From assembly GCF_006542275.1 (NCBI RefSeq), contig NZ_CP041217.1, positions 186,001-250,000 on the forward strand: 64,000 bases of DNA. The letters are read 5' to 3'. Positions within the stretch are counted from its first letter, which is position 1; each line of letters opens with the position of its first letter. The notes under the pieces were generated by a model that was not told where the DNA came from, did not search any database, and was given only the letters and a program-made list of their open reading frames with translations. The stretch is from Saccharibacillus brassicae (GTDB taxonomy: Bacteria > Bacillota > Bacilli > Paenibacillales > Paenibacillaceae). Shown piece by piece: positions 55,444 through 63,869 of this stretch. Both the position numbers and the translations under genes were made by a program.

Positions 55444-55482
55444 TTTGCAACTAATGTACTCTAAAATCAGTTTTTTTGCAAC
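55444..55482 (-). promoter_or_regulatory. Promoter and paired operator of the two-gene operon
   Basis: -35 TTGCAA (55476-55481) and -10 TACATT (55453-55458) with a 17-bp spacer. The 8-bp GTTGCAAA occurs twice (55475-55482 and 55444-55451), 31 bp apart, which is close to three helical turns, one over the -35 and one just past the -10. This fits autoregulation by the HTH protein. Confidence 0.5.
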
Positions 55483-55635
55483 CAAAATAACTTTTAACAT
55501 AGGCTTTTGCTATTAAAAAGTTCGTATCCCCTTCTATTTAAGCGATACTCAGTAAAATTATCACGCTATTTTAAGTCCTCGTTTCCGATTTTTCTAAAAT
55601 CGATAAACTGTAAAAGCAAGACTTACGAGCAGCTT

Positions 55636-55667
55636 AGAGACGAAATTAATCGTCTCTTTTTATTTTT
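55636..55667 (+). terminator. Rho-independent hairpin upstream of the second holin
   Basis: AGAGACGA / TCGTCTCT stem followed by TTTTATTTTT. It may belong to a short upstream transcript or act as a leader attenuator of the holin. Confidence 0.6.
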
Positions 55668-55696
55668 GTCTAAAACGATAATAAGGAGACATTTAC

Positions 55697-56089
55697 TTGG
55701 ATCAGAATTTAGTAATTGCTTTATGCGTAGTAACTGTTGTGACCGTACTTTCTGTTATGCTTGTCGTAGCTAAGAAGAAAAATATCAATATCGACAAACT
55801 GACCGATGGTGTCGAGAAGTTGTTGGAGTTTCTAAAGTTGGTCATTCAGGTGGTTGAGGTTAGAGGATTGGATCGCACAAAGAGCAATTTCGTGCTGGAT
55901 GTTGCAGATCTTATTGTAGACTTTGTTTCTACTGTAAATCATGTAAAAAGCGATGTCGATAAAAGGATAATTTCATTAAGATATATCGATGAAATACTAG
56001 CTAATTTCGGCGTAAAACCAAGCAAATCAGAGCAAAAATTGATTGAAATTATTGTAAATGAAGCATTGAAGATCGAAAACAGAATTTAA
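55697..56089 (+). CDS. LLH-family phage holin
   Basis: 130 residues from a TTG behind AAGGAG. One N-terminal hydrophobic segment (LVIALCVVTVVTVLSVMLVVA), then charged helices with KLLEFLKLVIQVVEV. Fits the LLH (superfamily VI) type. A second holin in addition to 51987-52499, separated from it by the metallopeptidase operon. Confidence 0.75.
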   Translation: MDQNLVIALCVVTVVTVLSVMLVVAKKKNINIDKLTDGVEKLLEFLKLVIQVVEVRGLDRTKSNFVLDVADLIVDFVSTVNHVKSDVDKRIISLRYIDEILANFGVKPSKSEQKLIEIIVNEALKIENRI

Positions 56090-56091
56090 AA

Positions 56092-56132
56092 ATAGGCATA
56101 CCCTTAATTAACTTGGGTATGCCTATTTTTTT
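56092..56132. terminator. Bidirectional terminator
   Basis: AATAGGCATACCC / GGGTATGCCTATT stem with an A/T-run on either side, serving the holin (plus) and the lipoprotein (minus). Confidence 0.88.
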
Positions 56133-57049
56133 CATTTTCGTTCTTCTATATTCTCTAAAAACCCTTTAGCATTCAACCGAGTTTCGCTATATTTATCGTC
56201 CTCAGTGAGATCTATAACCTTTTGCAAATTATTCTTAGCGCTCTCATCGTAGTTTCCGCTATACATAAGCGCAAAACCTACAGCATAAAAGTATTCAGCA
56301 TAATCAATTTCCCCATCTTTGAACAAACTATCAACTGTAGCCTTGTAGTAATTATGAGTCGCTTCGCTCACCGCTGTATCTATTTCTGATTGGGTGGGCA
56401 ATGGATACCCTACAGATTCAAAGAAAGATAGGCCTCTTCCTGTTATATAATCAGACGATACCTTGATTTCTTCGTCAGAAATTGGCTCAGAGCGTTGTCC
56501 CTGAAACATCTCTAATACAGCTTCCGATTCTGTTTTAAGCTGCTTAGACTCCTTGTCTATTCTTTCTTGAGCATCGTCCATTACTCTTATTGCTTCGTCC
56601 AGCCCCTCTGTATCAGCAAATGCTCCTTCCTTGTATTGATCTGCTCCTTTTAGATACATGAGCAGCGTTGAGCCATATCCTGAAAGCTTTACAGAAAGAA
56701 GATAATTTTTTAAAGTTCTAGCTTTTAGTTGCACGTCTTTTTGTTCAAAATCTTCGAGAGTCATATCTAAATAGCTTAAAGCCATTTCTATATCTCCGGC
56801 ATTCATCTTTTCTATTGCTTTAAGATAAGGTTCTGGGTAAGCTTTTTCTTTTAAGTCCTCTACTTCAGATACGCTTTCTGTGTCGGCAATTTTCACCGCT
56901 TGAACAGAATCATTACTCCATTCCTGTTCGGTCTCTATCTTTTTATCGGGCTTGGACGAAACTTCGTTGGTTGCTTCCGTGCTAGAACAAGCCGTTGTTA
57001 AGCAAATGGATAACGCCAACAATGCTATAAACCACTTCGATACTGACAC
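56132..57049 (-). CDS. Predicted lipoprotein with TPR-like helices
   Basis: 305 residues. Signal peptide with lipobox SICLTTAC (Cys about 21), then an acidic region and helical repeats (AYPEPYLKAIEKMNAGDIEMALSYLDM; FYAVGFALMYSGNYDESAKNNLQKVIDL) of TPR character. Function unknown. Minus strand, last prophage gene before the ppiB repeat: a lysogenic-conversion type cargo gene, probably expressed on its own. Confidence 0.8.
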   Translation of the reverse strand: MSVSKWFIALLALSICLTTACSSTEATNEVSSKPDKKIETEQEWSNDSVQAVKIADTESVSEVEDLKEKAYPEPYLKAIEKMNAGDIEMALSYLDMTLEDFEQKDVQLKARTLKNYLLSVKLSGYGSTLLMYLKGADQYKEGAFADTEGLDEAIRVMDDAQERIDKESKQLKTESEAVLEMFQGQRSEPISDEEIKVSSDYITGRGLSFFESVGYPLPTQSEIDTAVSEATHNYYKATVDSLFKDGEIDYAEYFYAVGFALMYSGNYDESAKNNLQKVIDLTEDDKYSETRLNAKGFLENIEERK

Positions 57050-57144
57050 ACAATCCCTCTTCTCTTATATGGTATTGACATACTTTACAATACTATAATT
57101 ACATATAAGTATAAACAAATTATTTTTACGTTTTTAGACAAAGA

Positions 57145-57182
57145 AAAAACCTCAAAGGAATTTATCCTTCAAGGTTTTTATC
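57145..57182 (-). terminator. Phage-supplied terminator of ppiB
   Basis: AAAAACCTTGAAGG / CCTTTGAGGTTTTTT on the minus strand, directly after the ppiB stop. It differs from the host terminator stranded at 36481-36520, so the phage carries both the 3' end and a terminator for the gene it interrupts. Confidence 0.85.
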
Positions 57183-57440
57183 TACTATTCCGTTACGACT
57201 TTGACTTCTTTCATCTTGTCGCCCGGCTTAACGGCATCGATCAATTCCATGCCTTTGGTTACTTTGCCGAAAACGGTGTGTACGCCGTCGAGGTGCGGCT
57301 GTGGGCCGTAGCAGACGAAGAACTGGCTTCCGCCGGTGTTCTTGCCCGCATGCGCCATCGACAGAACGCCTTTGGCATGCTTCGTTACATTCGTCGAAGT
57401 CTCGCAGTCGATCTGCCAGCCTGGGCCGCCTGTGCCGGTG
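57183..57440 (-). repeat. Right attachment repeat (phage-borne ppiB 3' end)
   Basis: 258 bp matching 36550-36807 at all but two positions. It supplies the 3' part of the functional ppiB. Host sequence begins at 57441. Confidence 0.92.
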
Positions 57441-57622
57441 CCGTTCGGGCAGCCGCCCTGAGCGACGAAGCCCGGAATGACGCGGTGGAAAGACAGGCCG
57501 TTATAAAAACCGGAGTTTGCCAGTTTCTCGAAGTTTGCTACTGTGTTCGGTGCTTCTTCCGGCAAAAATTCGATCTCGACGTTGCCGCCGTTTTCAAGCT
57601 CGATATATCCTTTTTTCATCAT
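57185..57622 (-). CDS. ppiB: Peptidyl-prolyl cis-trans isomerase B (cyclophilin)
   Basis: 145 residues from the ATG behind AAGGGAG; longer in-frame starts lack support. Cyclophilin with [47 protein letters not shown] and [19 protein letters not shown]: the catalytic Arg, Gln and Trp/His positions are present. A hybrid gene: 5' part host, 3' part phage, with the same protein sequence as before. Original neighbour of the rib/scp block before prophage entry. Confidence 0.97.
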   Translation of the reverse strand: MMKKGYIELENGGNVEIEFLPEEAPNTVANFEKLANSGFYNGLSFHRVIPGFVAQGGCPNGTGTGGPGWQIDCETSTNVTKHAKGVLSMAHAGKNTGGSQFFVCYGPQPHLDGVHTVFGKVTKGMELIDAVKPGDKMKEVKVVTE

Positions 57623-57956
57623 GGTCATCTCCCTTAATTTTCTGTAGAGGTCTGTATCATCCGGCCGAACTCCGCCTCGCAAGGCGCCTCGGCAACCTTA
57701 ACCAGTGTACCCGAAAAAAGCGGACAAAGCAAAACCCGAAACGCGGGATACTTAAAAAAAGGGGAACGTACGCTGCTTAAAAAGCAATGTAACGGAGCGA
57801 AAAACGAAATTTGCCCGGCCACGCTGCTTTTTTGTCAACGTAAACGCCGGATTTGCCGCTTGCTTCCGTACCCGCAGCCCGATTCGCCAACCTGACGCAA
57901 AGCGCAAAAATCGCGGATCGCTCTCGCCTGTCTGCTTCAACGGCCGCCGAACCGAA

Positions 57957-57984
57957 CAAAAAGAGGCAGCGCAAGCTGCCCCTT
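57957..57984 (-). terminator. Terminator after lysA
   Basis: GGGGCAGC / GCTGCCTC stem with a TTGC loop followed by TTTTT on the minus strand. Confidence 0.85.
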
Positions 57985-58013
57985 CCCGTAATCTTCCCGT
58001 TATTGCTTGCGTT

Positions 58014-59348
58014 TTACTTGACCTGCGCGCCCTGTTTCTCCAGACGCGCCGGAATGACGTCGTTGCCGGTAATGTTGTCGAGGCTCTCGCGGCGGACGAC
58101 GAGGTCGCTCGCGCCGTTCTTGACGAAGACGACGGCCGGACGGCGGATGCGGTTGTAGTTGCTCGCCATTGCGTAGTTGTACGCGCCGGTGCAGGCTACG
58201 GCCAGCAGGTCGCCGGTATTCGGCTTCGGCAGTTCAACGTCCCAGATCAGCATGTCGCCGCTCTCGCAGCATTTGCCGGCGATCGAGACGGTCTCTTCGT
58301 TGGCGTCGCCGGCCCGGTTGGCCAGCATCGCTTCGTACTTGGATTCGTACAGCGCCGGACGCGGGTTGTCGGTCATGCCGCCGTCGACAGCGACGTATTT
58401 GCGCACGCCCGGGATGTCTTTGCTCGTGCCTACCGTGTACAGCGTCGTGCCGGCGTCGCCGACGATGCTGCGGCCCGGCTCGACCCAGATTTCGGGCAGC
58501 TGCGCGGCAATGCCTTCGAAGTGCTTTTTCACGCCGTCGGTGATCGCTTTGACATACTCGGCCACGGCAAGCGGCGTGTCGCCTTCCGTATAGCGGATAC
58601 CGAAGCCGCCGCCCAGGTTGACAACCTTGAACTCGACGTTCAGCTGTTCTTTGACGCTGCGGGCAAAGCCGGCGACGCGCTCGACCGCCATCTCGAAACC
58701 GTCGGTCTCGAAAATTTGCGAGCCGATATGCGAGTGCAGGCCAAGCAGTTCCAGGTTCGGAAGCTGCGCCGCCGTGCGGACCGCTTCGATCGCCGTGCCG
58801 TTCTGGATATCGAAGCCGAACTTCGAATCCGTCTGGCCGGTCGAAATGTATTCGTGCGTGTGCGCTTCGACGCCCGGCGTCACGCGCAGCAGTACGTTCA
58901 CTTTCTCGCCGCGGTCGGACGCGATCGCCTGCAGCATTTGCAGTTCGATGAAGTTGTCCGCCACGAAGCAGCCGATCTTGGCGTCCAGCGCCATTTCGAT
59001 TTCGTCCGGCGTCTTGTTGTTGCCGTGGAAATGGATGCGGTGCGCCGGGAAGCCGGCTTTGAGCGCGGTGTACAGTTCGCCGTCGGACACGACGTCGAGC
59101 GACATCCCTTCTTCGTCCGCGATGCGGCACATGGCGAGCGTGCTGAACGCTTTGCTCGCGTAGGCGACCTGGAACGTCAGGCCCGAAGCTTCGAACGCCT
59201 GGCGGTATTCGCGCGCGCGGCGGCGGATCAGTTCTTCGTCCATAATGTACAGCGGCGTGCCGTACGTCTGCTTCAATTCGACGACGTCGCAGCCCCCGAT
59301 TTCCAAATGCCCTGCGGCATTGATCTTGCTACTTCCGTGCAGATACAT
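58014..59348 (-). CDS. lysA: Diaminopimelate decarboxylase
   Basis: 444 residues. PLP-dependent last step of lysine synthesis. Fold-type III signatures: the PLP lysine in FQVAYASKAFSTLAM, HFHGNNKTPDEIEMAL, GLHSHIGSQIFETDGF, NLGGGFGIRY, EPGRSIVGDAGTTLY and GKCCESGDMLIWD with VACTGAYNYAM. Relatives place spoVA genes between it and ppiB or downstream; here only a short gap exists. Confidence 0.98.
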   Translation of the reverse strand: MYLHGSSKINAAGHLEIGGCDVVELKQTYGTPLYIMDEELIRRRAREYRQAFEASGLTFQVAYASKAFSTLAMCRIADEEGMSLDVVSDGELYTALKAGFPAHRIHFHGNNKTPDEIEMALDAKIGCFVADNFIELQMLQAIASDRGEKVNVLLRVTPGVEAHTHEYISTGQTDSKFGFDIQNGTAIEAVRTAAQLPNLELLGLHSHIGSQIFETDGFEMAVERVAGFARSVKEQLNVEFKVVNLGGGFGIRYTEGDTPLAVAEYVKAITDGVKKHFEGIAAQLPEIWVEPGRSIVGDAGTTLYTVGTSKDIPGVRKYVAVDGGMTDNPRPALYESKYEAMLANRAGDANEETVSIAGKCCESGDMLIWDVELPKPNTGDLLAVACTGAYNYAMASNYNRIRRPAVVFVKNGASDLVVRRESLDNITGNDVIPARLEKQGAQVK

Positions 59349-59501
59349 GTCAATTCCTCCGATGTGTTCCGGCCCGGCCGCTCCAGCGTTAACGAAAGAG
59401 GGCCCGCCCCGGGATTTGTACCCAGTATAGCAGACCCTCGAATACGCGCTGAATGGACTAAAGCGCAGGAGATTTGTGTTTTTGTCACCTGACGGGCGAC
59501 G

Positions 59502-60332
59502 TTACATATTCGGAATGATGGCCAGCACGAGGCCGAGGAACTTTTCTTTGACCAGATCCGCGGTCTCCATCACTTCGTCATGCGACAGCGGCTGGTCCAA
59601 AATGCCGGCGGCCATATTCGTGATACAGGAAATGCCCAGCACTTCGAGGCCCGCGTGGCGCGCCACGATCGTCTCGGATACGGTGGACATGCCGACCGCG
59701 TCCGCTCCGAGCGTACGCAGCATGCGGATCTCGGCCGGCGTCTCGTAGGAAGGTCCGAGCAGGCCGGCGTATACGCCTTCCTTGAACGCGAAGCCCTGCT
59801 TGCCTGCGGCGTCGTGGGCGGCGGCGCGCAGTCTGCGGCTGTACGCTTCGGACATGTCCGGGAAGCGGACGCCGAGCGCCGAATCGTTCGGTCCGATCAG
59901 CGGGCTTTTGCCGGTCAGGTTGAGATGGTCCGACAGCAGCATGAGGTCGCCCGGCGTGAACGACGTGTTCACCCCGCCGGCCGCGTTCGTGACGAGCAGT
60001 CCGGTTACGCCGAGGTTCTTCATGACGCGTACAGGGAAAGCCGTTACTTCCGGGCCGTAGCCTTCATACATATGGAAGCGGCCTTTCATCATAATGACCG
60101 GACGGCCCTGAATCGTGCCCAGCAGCAGTTCGCCTTCGTGGCCTTCGACCGTCGAGACGGGAAAATGCGGGATGTCTTCGTAAGGAATCGAGACGGGATT
60201 TTCGATCAGGTTGGCGAGAATGCCGAGACCCGAACCGAGAATCAGTCCGATTTCCGGCTGCAGCTCCGTCTTGGAGCGGATATAGTCCGCCGCTTCCTGA
60301 ATGCTTGCTGCATGGGTAGTGAAAGTTGTCAT
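59502..60332 (-). CDS. punA: Purine nucleoside phosphorylase (inosine-guanosine type)
   Basis: 276 residues from the ATG (a GTG 9 bp upstream is an alternative). Phosphorolysis of inosine and guanosine. IGLILGSGLGILA, MKGRFHMYEGYGP, VTNAAGGVN, the glutamate of LGPSYETPAEIRML, and GMSTVSETIVARHAGLEVLGISCITNMAAG are class I PNP hallmarks. The phosphopentomutase gene (drm) normally just upstream is missing. Confidence 0.96.
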   Translation of the reverse strand: MTTFTTHAASIQEAADYIRSKTELQPEIGLILGSGLGILANLIENPVSIPYEDIPHFPVSTVEGHEGELLLGTIQGRPVIMMKGRFHMYEGYGPEVTAFPVRVMKNLGVTGLLVTNAAGGVNTSFTPGDLMLLSDHLNLTGKSPLIGPNDSALGVRFPDMSEAYSRRLRAAAHDAAGKQGFAFKEGVYAGLLGPSYETPAEIRMLRTLGADAVGMSTVSETIVARHAGLEVLGISCITNMAAGILDQPLSHDEVMETADLVKEKFLGLVLAIIPNM

Positions 60333-60418
60333 AAGGTGCACGCTCCGTTTGATTCATATTTGAGTAGGGTTCTTATTTGAGTGTGTGGCATGTGTGTTAC
60401 AGGTTTGAGTCTTCCGGC

Positions 60419-61303
60419 CTAGGCGCGGGGATGATGCAGTTCGTACACTTCCTTCATGTTGCGCTTCATGACGTGCGTATAGATCTGCGTCGTCGAAATA
60501 TCCGAATGGCCGAGCATCTCCTGGACCGAACGCAGATCGGCGCCGTTCTCCAGCAGATGCGCGGCAAAAGAATGGCGCAGCGTATGCGGCGTAATGTCCG
60601 TCTCGATCTCTGCCGCCGCCGCGTATTTTTTAATAATTTTCCAGAATCCCTGCCGCGTCAGCCGTGTGCCGAGCTGGTTCAGGAACAGCGCTGCTTCGTC
60701 TTCGCGCTTGAGCAGCTGGCCGCGCATGGCGCCCATGTAAGCCGTCACCGCAGCAGCCGTCATGCGCCCGATCGGCACGATCCGCTCTTTGCCTGCCGCG
60801 CCGCAGCGCAGAAATTTAAGTTCCAGATCGATATCGCCGACGTTCAGCGCGATCAGCTCCGACACCCGGATGCCGGTCGCGTACAGCACTTCCAGCATCG
60901 CTTTGTCGCGGACGCCCTGCGCGTTCGCCCGGTCCGGCGCGTCGAGCAGCCGTTCCACTTCGCCTACCGTCAGCACGATCGGCAGTCTTTTCTCCGGCTT
61001 GGGCGTCTCGAGATCCATCGACGGGTCGTGGACGATCAGCGACTGCCGAATCAGGTAATGGAAAAAAGACCGGATCGAAACGGAAGCGCGGATCACGGTG
61101 GACGGCGCTTTGCCGGAACGCTTCATCTCGTTCAAATAAGCGGCGATATGCGATTTGCGAACTTCGTCCACGGCTGTCAAGCTGCGCCCGCCCGCGAATT
61201 CGAGGAACTGTGCCAGATCGCGGCGATACGATTCGAGCGTGCTCGCGGAGCGTCGTTTTTCCTCCGCCATATACGTTATAAACGCGTCCAAATGCGTATT
61301 CAC
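60419..61303 (-). CDS. xerD: Site-specific tyrosine recombinase XerD
   Basis: 294 residues from a GTG after GGAGGAGG, the usual XerD size. Resolves chromosome dimers with XerC/CodV at dif. SAM-like N-terminal domain (about 5-85); catalytic residues Arg (ATGIRVSELIAL), His-x-x-Arg (TPHTLRHSFAAHLL), His (LGHSDISTTQIYTH with the nucleophilic Tyr). Confidence 0.96.
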   Translation of the reverse strand: MNTHLDAFITYMAEEKRRSASTLESYRRDLAQFLEFAGGRSLTAVDEVRKSHIAAYLNEMKRSGKAPSTVIRASVSIRSFFHYLIRQSLIVHDPSMDLETPKPEKRLPIVLTVGEVERLLDAPDRANAQGVRDKAMLEVLYATGIRVSELIALNVGDIDLELKFLRCGAAGKERIVPIGRMTAAAVTAYMGAMRGQLLKREDEAALFLNQLGTRLTRQGFWKIIKKYAAAAEIETDITPHTLRHSFAAHLLENGADLRSVQEMLGHSDISTTQIYTHVMKRNMKEVYELHHPRA

Positions 61304-61431
61304 TGATGGACCTCCTCCAAACTTCCTCAGGAAAGCCGCTTGCTGCCCTTTTGGGCGGGCTGCCGAATCCCGTTTGTTAAAGATTCCACGGCTTGTACGG
61401 AACTCCTTTAAAAGGCAAAAAATTCGTCGCA

Positions 61432-61470
61432 AAAAAACCCCGGAAGATCGATTTCGATCTTCCGGAGCCC
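61432..61470 (-). terminator. Terminator after fur
   Basis: CTCCGGAAGATCGA / TCGATCTTCCGGGG stem followed by TTTTTTT on the minus strand. Confidence 0.9.
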
Positions 61471-61564
61471 GCTGCGGCGCACGCGCGACCCTGTCGCCCG
61501 AACGGGTGCAGCGCCCGCTCGCCGATCTTCCCGGGCACGTGCACAAAACTTGTCCGCCTACCGC

Positions 61565-62020
61565 TTAAGCCTGGTCTTCTTCCTTGGCTTTGCAGCGGTG
61601 GCAGATTCCCTGAAAGTCGAGCCTGTGATCCAAAACGGTAAACCGGAATTCTTTTTCCAGACGCTCTTCGAGCGGAAGCAGCCAGTCTTCGCGAATCTCG
61701 TCCATGCTGCCGCACTGTACGCAGATCAGATGATGGTGGTGATGCTTGTTCGATTCGCCTCTCAGGTCGTAACGGGATACCCCGTCGCCGAAGTTCAGCT
61801 TCTCCACCACATGCATCTCGCTGAGCAGTTCGAGCGTGCGGTACACGGTCGCAAGACCGATCTCCGGCGCCTTTTCCTTGACCAGCATGAACACGTCTTC
61901 CGCGCTCAGATGGTCTTCTTCGTTCTCCAGCAACACGCGAACGGTGGCTTCCCGCTGGGGCGTCAATTTGTATCCTTTGGACTGCAGCTGCTGCTTGATA
62001 TTGTCGATCCGCGCTTCCAT
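61565..62020 (-). CDS. fur: Ferric uptake regulator Fur
   Basis: 151 residues from the ATG after AGGGGGAGG. Winged-helix DNA-binding half (LTPQREATVRVLLENEEDHLSAEDVFM, LATVYRTLELLSEMHVV) and metal-binding half with KHHHHHLICVQCG and CHRCKAKEEDQA (zinc cysteines). Likely iron-responsive repressor; order xerD-fur-nudF is the Bacillus one, minus spoIIM. Confidence 0.95.
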   Translation of the reverse strand: MEARIDNIKQQLQSKGYKLTPQREATVRVLLENEEDHLSAEDVFMLVKEKAPEIGLATVYRTLELLSEMHVVEKLNFGDGVSRYDLRGESNKHHHHHLICVQCGSMDEIREDWLLPLEERLEKEFRFTVLDHRLDFQGICHRCKAKEEDQA

Positions 62021-62129
62021 GCTTCTCCTCCCCCTCGGAGCATGCCCGTTCTTGCCGGCCGTTCTCCAGTCAAACTCACGTTCCCTATTATAGAAGTTAC
62101 CCGGCTTCAAAGTCAAACGTTTCAGGCGC

Positions 62130-62693
62130 TCAGACCGGCCAGTTTCCCGTCAGCGTCCGGATCTGCCACGCGTACACGGCCATAAGCGTCTTGGCGTCGC
62201 TGATCCGGCCCGCCCGGATATGCCCGAACGCTTCTTCAAGCGTAATCTCGGTCAATTCCAGAAACTCGTCTTCGTCGGGATGCAGCGTGCCTTCGGTCAG
62301 GTTCTCGGCGGCATAGAAATGAATGATCTCGTCCGCAAAGCCCGGCGACGTATAGAAGGAAGACAGGTGCAGCAGCTCGGGCGCGCGGTAGCCGGTCTCT
62401 TCTTCAAGCTCGCGCGCGGCCGCTTCGCGCGGATCTTCGCCCGGTTCGAGCTTGCCCGCCGGAATCTCGATCTCCGTGCGGCCAAGCGGCTGGCGGAACT
62501 GCTCGACGACGAGCAGCTTGCCGCCCCGGATCGCAAGCACGGCGACCGCGCCCGGATGCTTGACGATCTCGCGCTTGGCCTGCGTGCCGTCGGACAGTTC
62601 GACCGTGTCGATCTGGACCTTGATGATCTTGCCGTCAAAAATCGGTTCGCTGCCGACCGTTGTTTCCCACAATTTTTCTTTGCCCGGTTCCAT
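62130..62693 (-). CDS. nudF: ADP-ribose pyrophosphatase (Nudix)
   Basis: 187 residues. Hydrolyses ADP-ribose to AMP and ribose 5-phosphate. The Nudix box GKLEPGEDPREAAARELEEETGY is perfect and LPLGRTEIEIPAG-type residues precede it (VEQFRQPLGRTEIEIPAGKL). Position by fur matches B. subtilis nudF. Confidence 0.95.
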   Translation of the reverse strand: MEPGKEKLWETTVGSEPIFDGKIIKVQIDTVELSDGTQAKREIVKHPGAVAVLAIRGGKLLVVEQFRQPLGRTEIEIPAGKLEPGEDPREAAARELEEETGYRAPELLHLSSFYTSPGFADEIIHFYAAENLTEGTLHPDEDEFLELTEITLEEAFGHIRAGRISDAKTLMAVYAWQIRTLTGNWPV

Positions 62694-62741
62694 GCTGCAT
62701 TCCGCCTCTCGTCTGTTGGATGGTTAAGTCTTCAAGCCGTG

Positions 62742-63869
62742 TTAAGCCCGTACCGATTGACGCACGATCTCGACGATGAATCCGGCCAGCTTGCCCAGAT
62801 CTTCGACTTTGATCCGTTCGGAAGTCGTATGGATATGTTCGTAGCCAACCGACAGATTGACCGTCGGCACGCCGAACCCGTTGAACACGTTCGCGTCGCT
62901 GCCGCCGCCCGACTGGAACGTCCGGCCGCTGAGCCCGAGCTGCGCCGCCGCTTTTTTCGCAAGCTGCACCACTTCGGAATCGTCCGCGTGGTTGAACGAC
63001 GGATAGACGATCCGGCTCTCGAATCCCGCCGTAGCCCCGAATTCCGCGCAGGCGGATTCCAGCGCTTCCTTCATCGAAGCGATCTGCGCATCGACCTTCT
63101 CCTGCACGACGCTGCGCGCTTCGGCTTCAAGCTTCGCGTAGTCGATCACGACGTTGGTCGCGCCGCTGCCGGAGAAGCTGCCGATATTCGCCGTCGTATC
63201 CTTGTCGATCCGCCCAAGCTTCATGCGGGCGATCGCTTTGCCGGCGACCTGGATCGCGCTGATCCCGTCTTCCGGGTTGACGCCGGCGTGCGCGGCTTTG
63301 CCGTGGACTTCCATCGTAATCTTGGCCTGGGTCGGCGCCGATACCGCGATCTCGCCCACTTCGCCGTTCGAATCGACCGCAAAACCGAGTTCGGCGTCCA
63401 GCAGGGACGCATCCATCGCGCGCGCGCCCATCAGCCCGGATTCTTCGCCCGCCGTAATGACGAACTGGATCTGGCCGTGCGGAATTTCCTGTTCGCGCAG
63501 CACGCGGATCAATTCGAGCAGCGCCGCGACGCCGGCTTTGTCGTCGGCGCCGAGAATCGTGTCGCCCGAACTGCGAATCCAGCCGTCTTCGCCGATGACC
63601 GGCTTGATGCCGAGTCCCGGCATGACCGTGTCCATATGGCAGGTGAAAAACAGCTTCGGCGCGTCCACGCCTTCGGTCGCCGGCAGCCGCGCAATCAGAT
63701 TGCCCGCCCCGTGTCCCGAGCGCGACGCCGAATCGTCTTCGACGACTTCCAGACCGTGCAGCTTGAACTTGTTCGTCAGCACGTCGGCGATCAGCCGTTC
63801 GCTGCGGGTCTCGCTATCGATTTGCACCAATTCCAGAAATTCGTGCACCAATCGTTGTGTATCGATCAT
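62742..63869 (-). CDS. M20-family metallopeptidase (YqjE/PepT-like)
   Basis: 375 residues from the ATG behind GGAGGG. Dizinc exopeptidase: FTCHMDTVMPG, DTILGADDKAGVAALLELI (bridging Asp), ITAGEESGLMGARAMD (catalytic Glu pair), a dimerisation lid with VHGKAAHAGVNPEDGISAI, and a C-terminal FQSGGGSDANVFNGFGVPTVNLSVGYEHIHT. Closest in layout to B. subtilis YqjE; a peptide substrate is likely but unknown. Confidence 0.9.
   Translation of the reverse strand: MIDTQRLVHEFLELVQIDSETRSERLIADVLTNKFKLHGLEVVEDDSASRSGHGAGNLIARLPATEGVDAPKLFFTCHMDTVMPGLGIKPVIGEDGWIRSSGDTILGADDKAGVAALLELIRVLREQEIPHGQIQFVITAGEESGLMGARAMDASLLDAELGFAVDSNGEVGEIAVSAPTQAKITMEVHGKAAHAGVNPEDGISAIQVAGKAIARMKLGRIDKDTTANIGSFSGSGATNVVIDYAKLEAEARSVVQEKVDAQIASMKEALESACAEFGATAGFESRIVYPSFNHADDSEVVQLAKKAAAQLGLSGRTFQSGGGSDANVFNGFGVPTVNLSVGYEHIHTTSERIKVEDLGKLAGFIVEIVRQSVRA

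Larger units (their letters stand above)
36550..57440. mobile_element. Defective siphovirus-type prophage integrated in ppiB
   Basis: About 20.6 kb, markedly AT-rich against the host, bounded by 258-bp direct repeats (36550-36807 and 57183-57440) made of the 3' part of ppiB with two differences, both synonymous. Contents: truncated serine integrase, distal-tail fragment, tail-tip protein, fibre remnants, XkdX, holin, amidase, a second holin, and several cargo genes. No repressor-operator switch, replication, terminase, portal or capsid genes are seen, so it cannot make virions by itself. Confidence 0.93.

Noticed and set aside
55507-55773. Plus-strand frame of 88 codons before the second holin
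   Set aside because: Overlaps the holin in another frame and crosses a terminator hairpin; no ribosome binding site.
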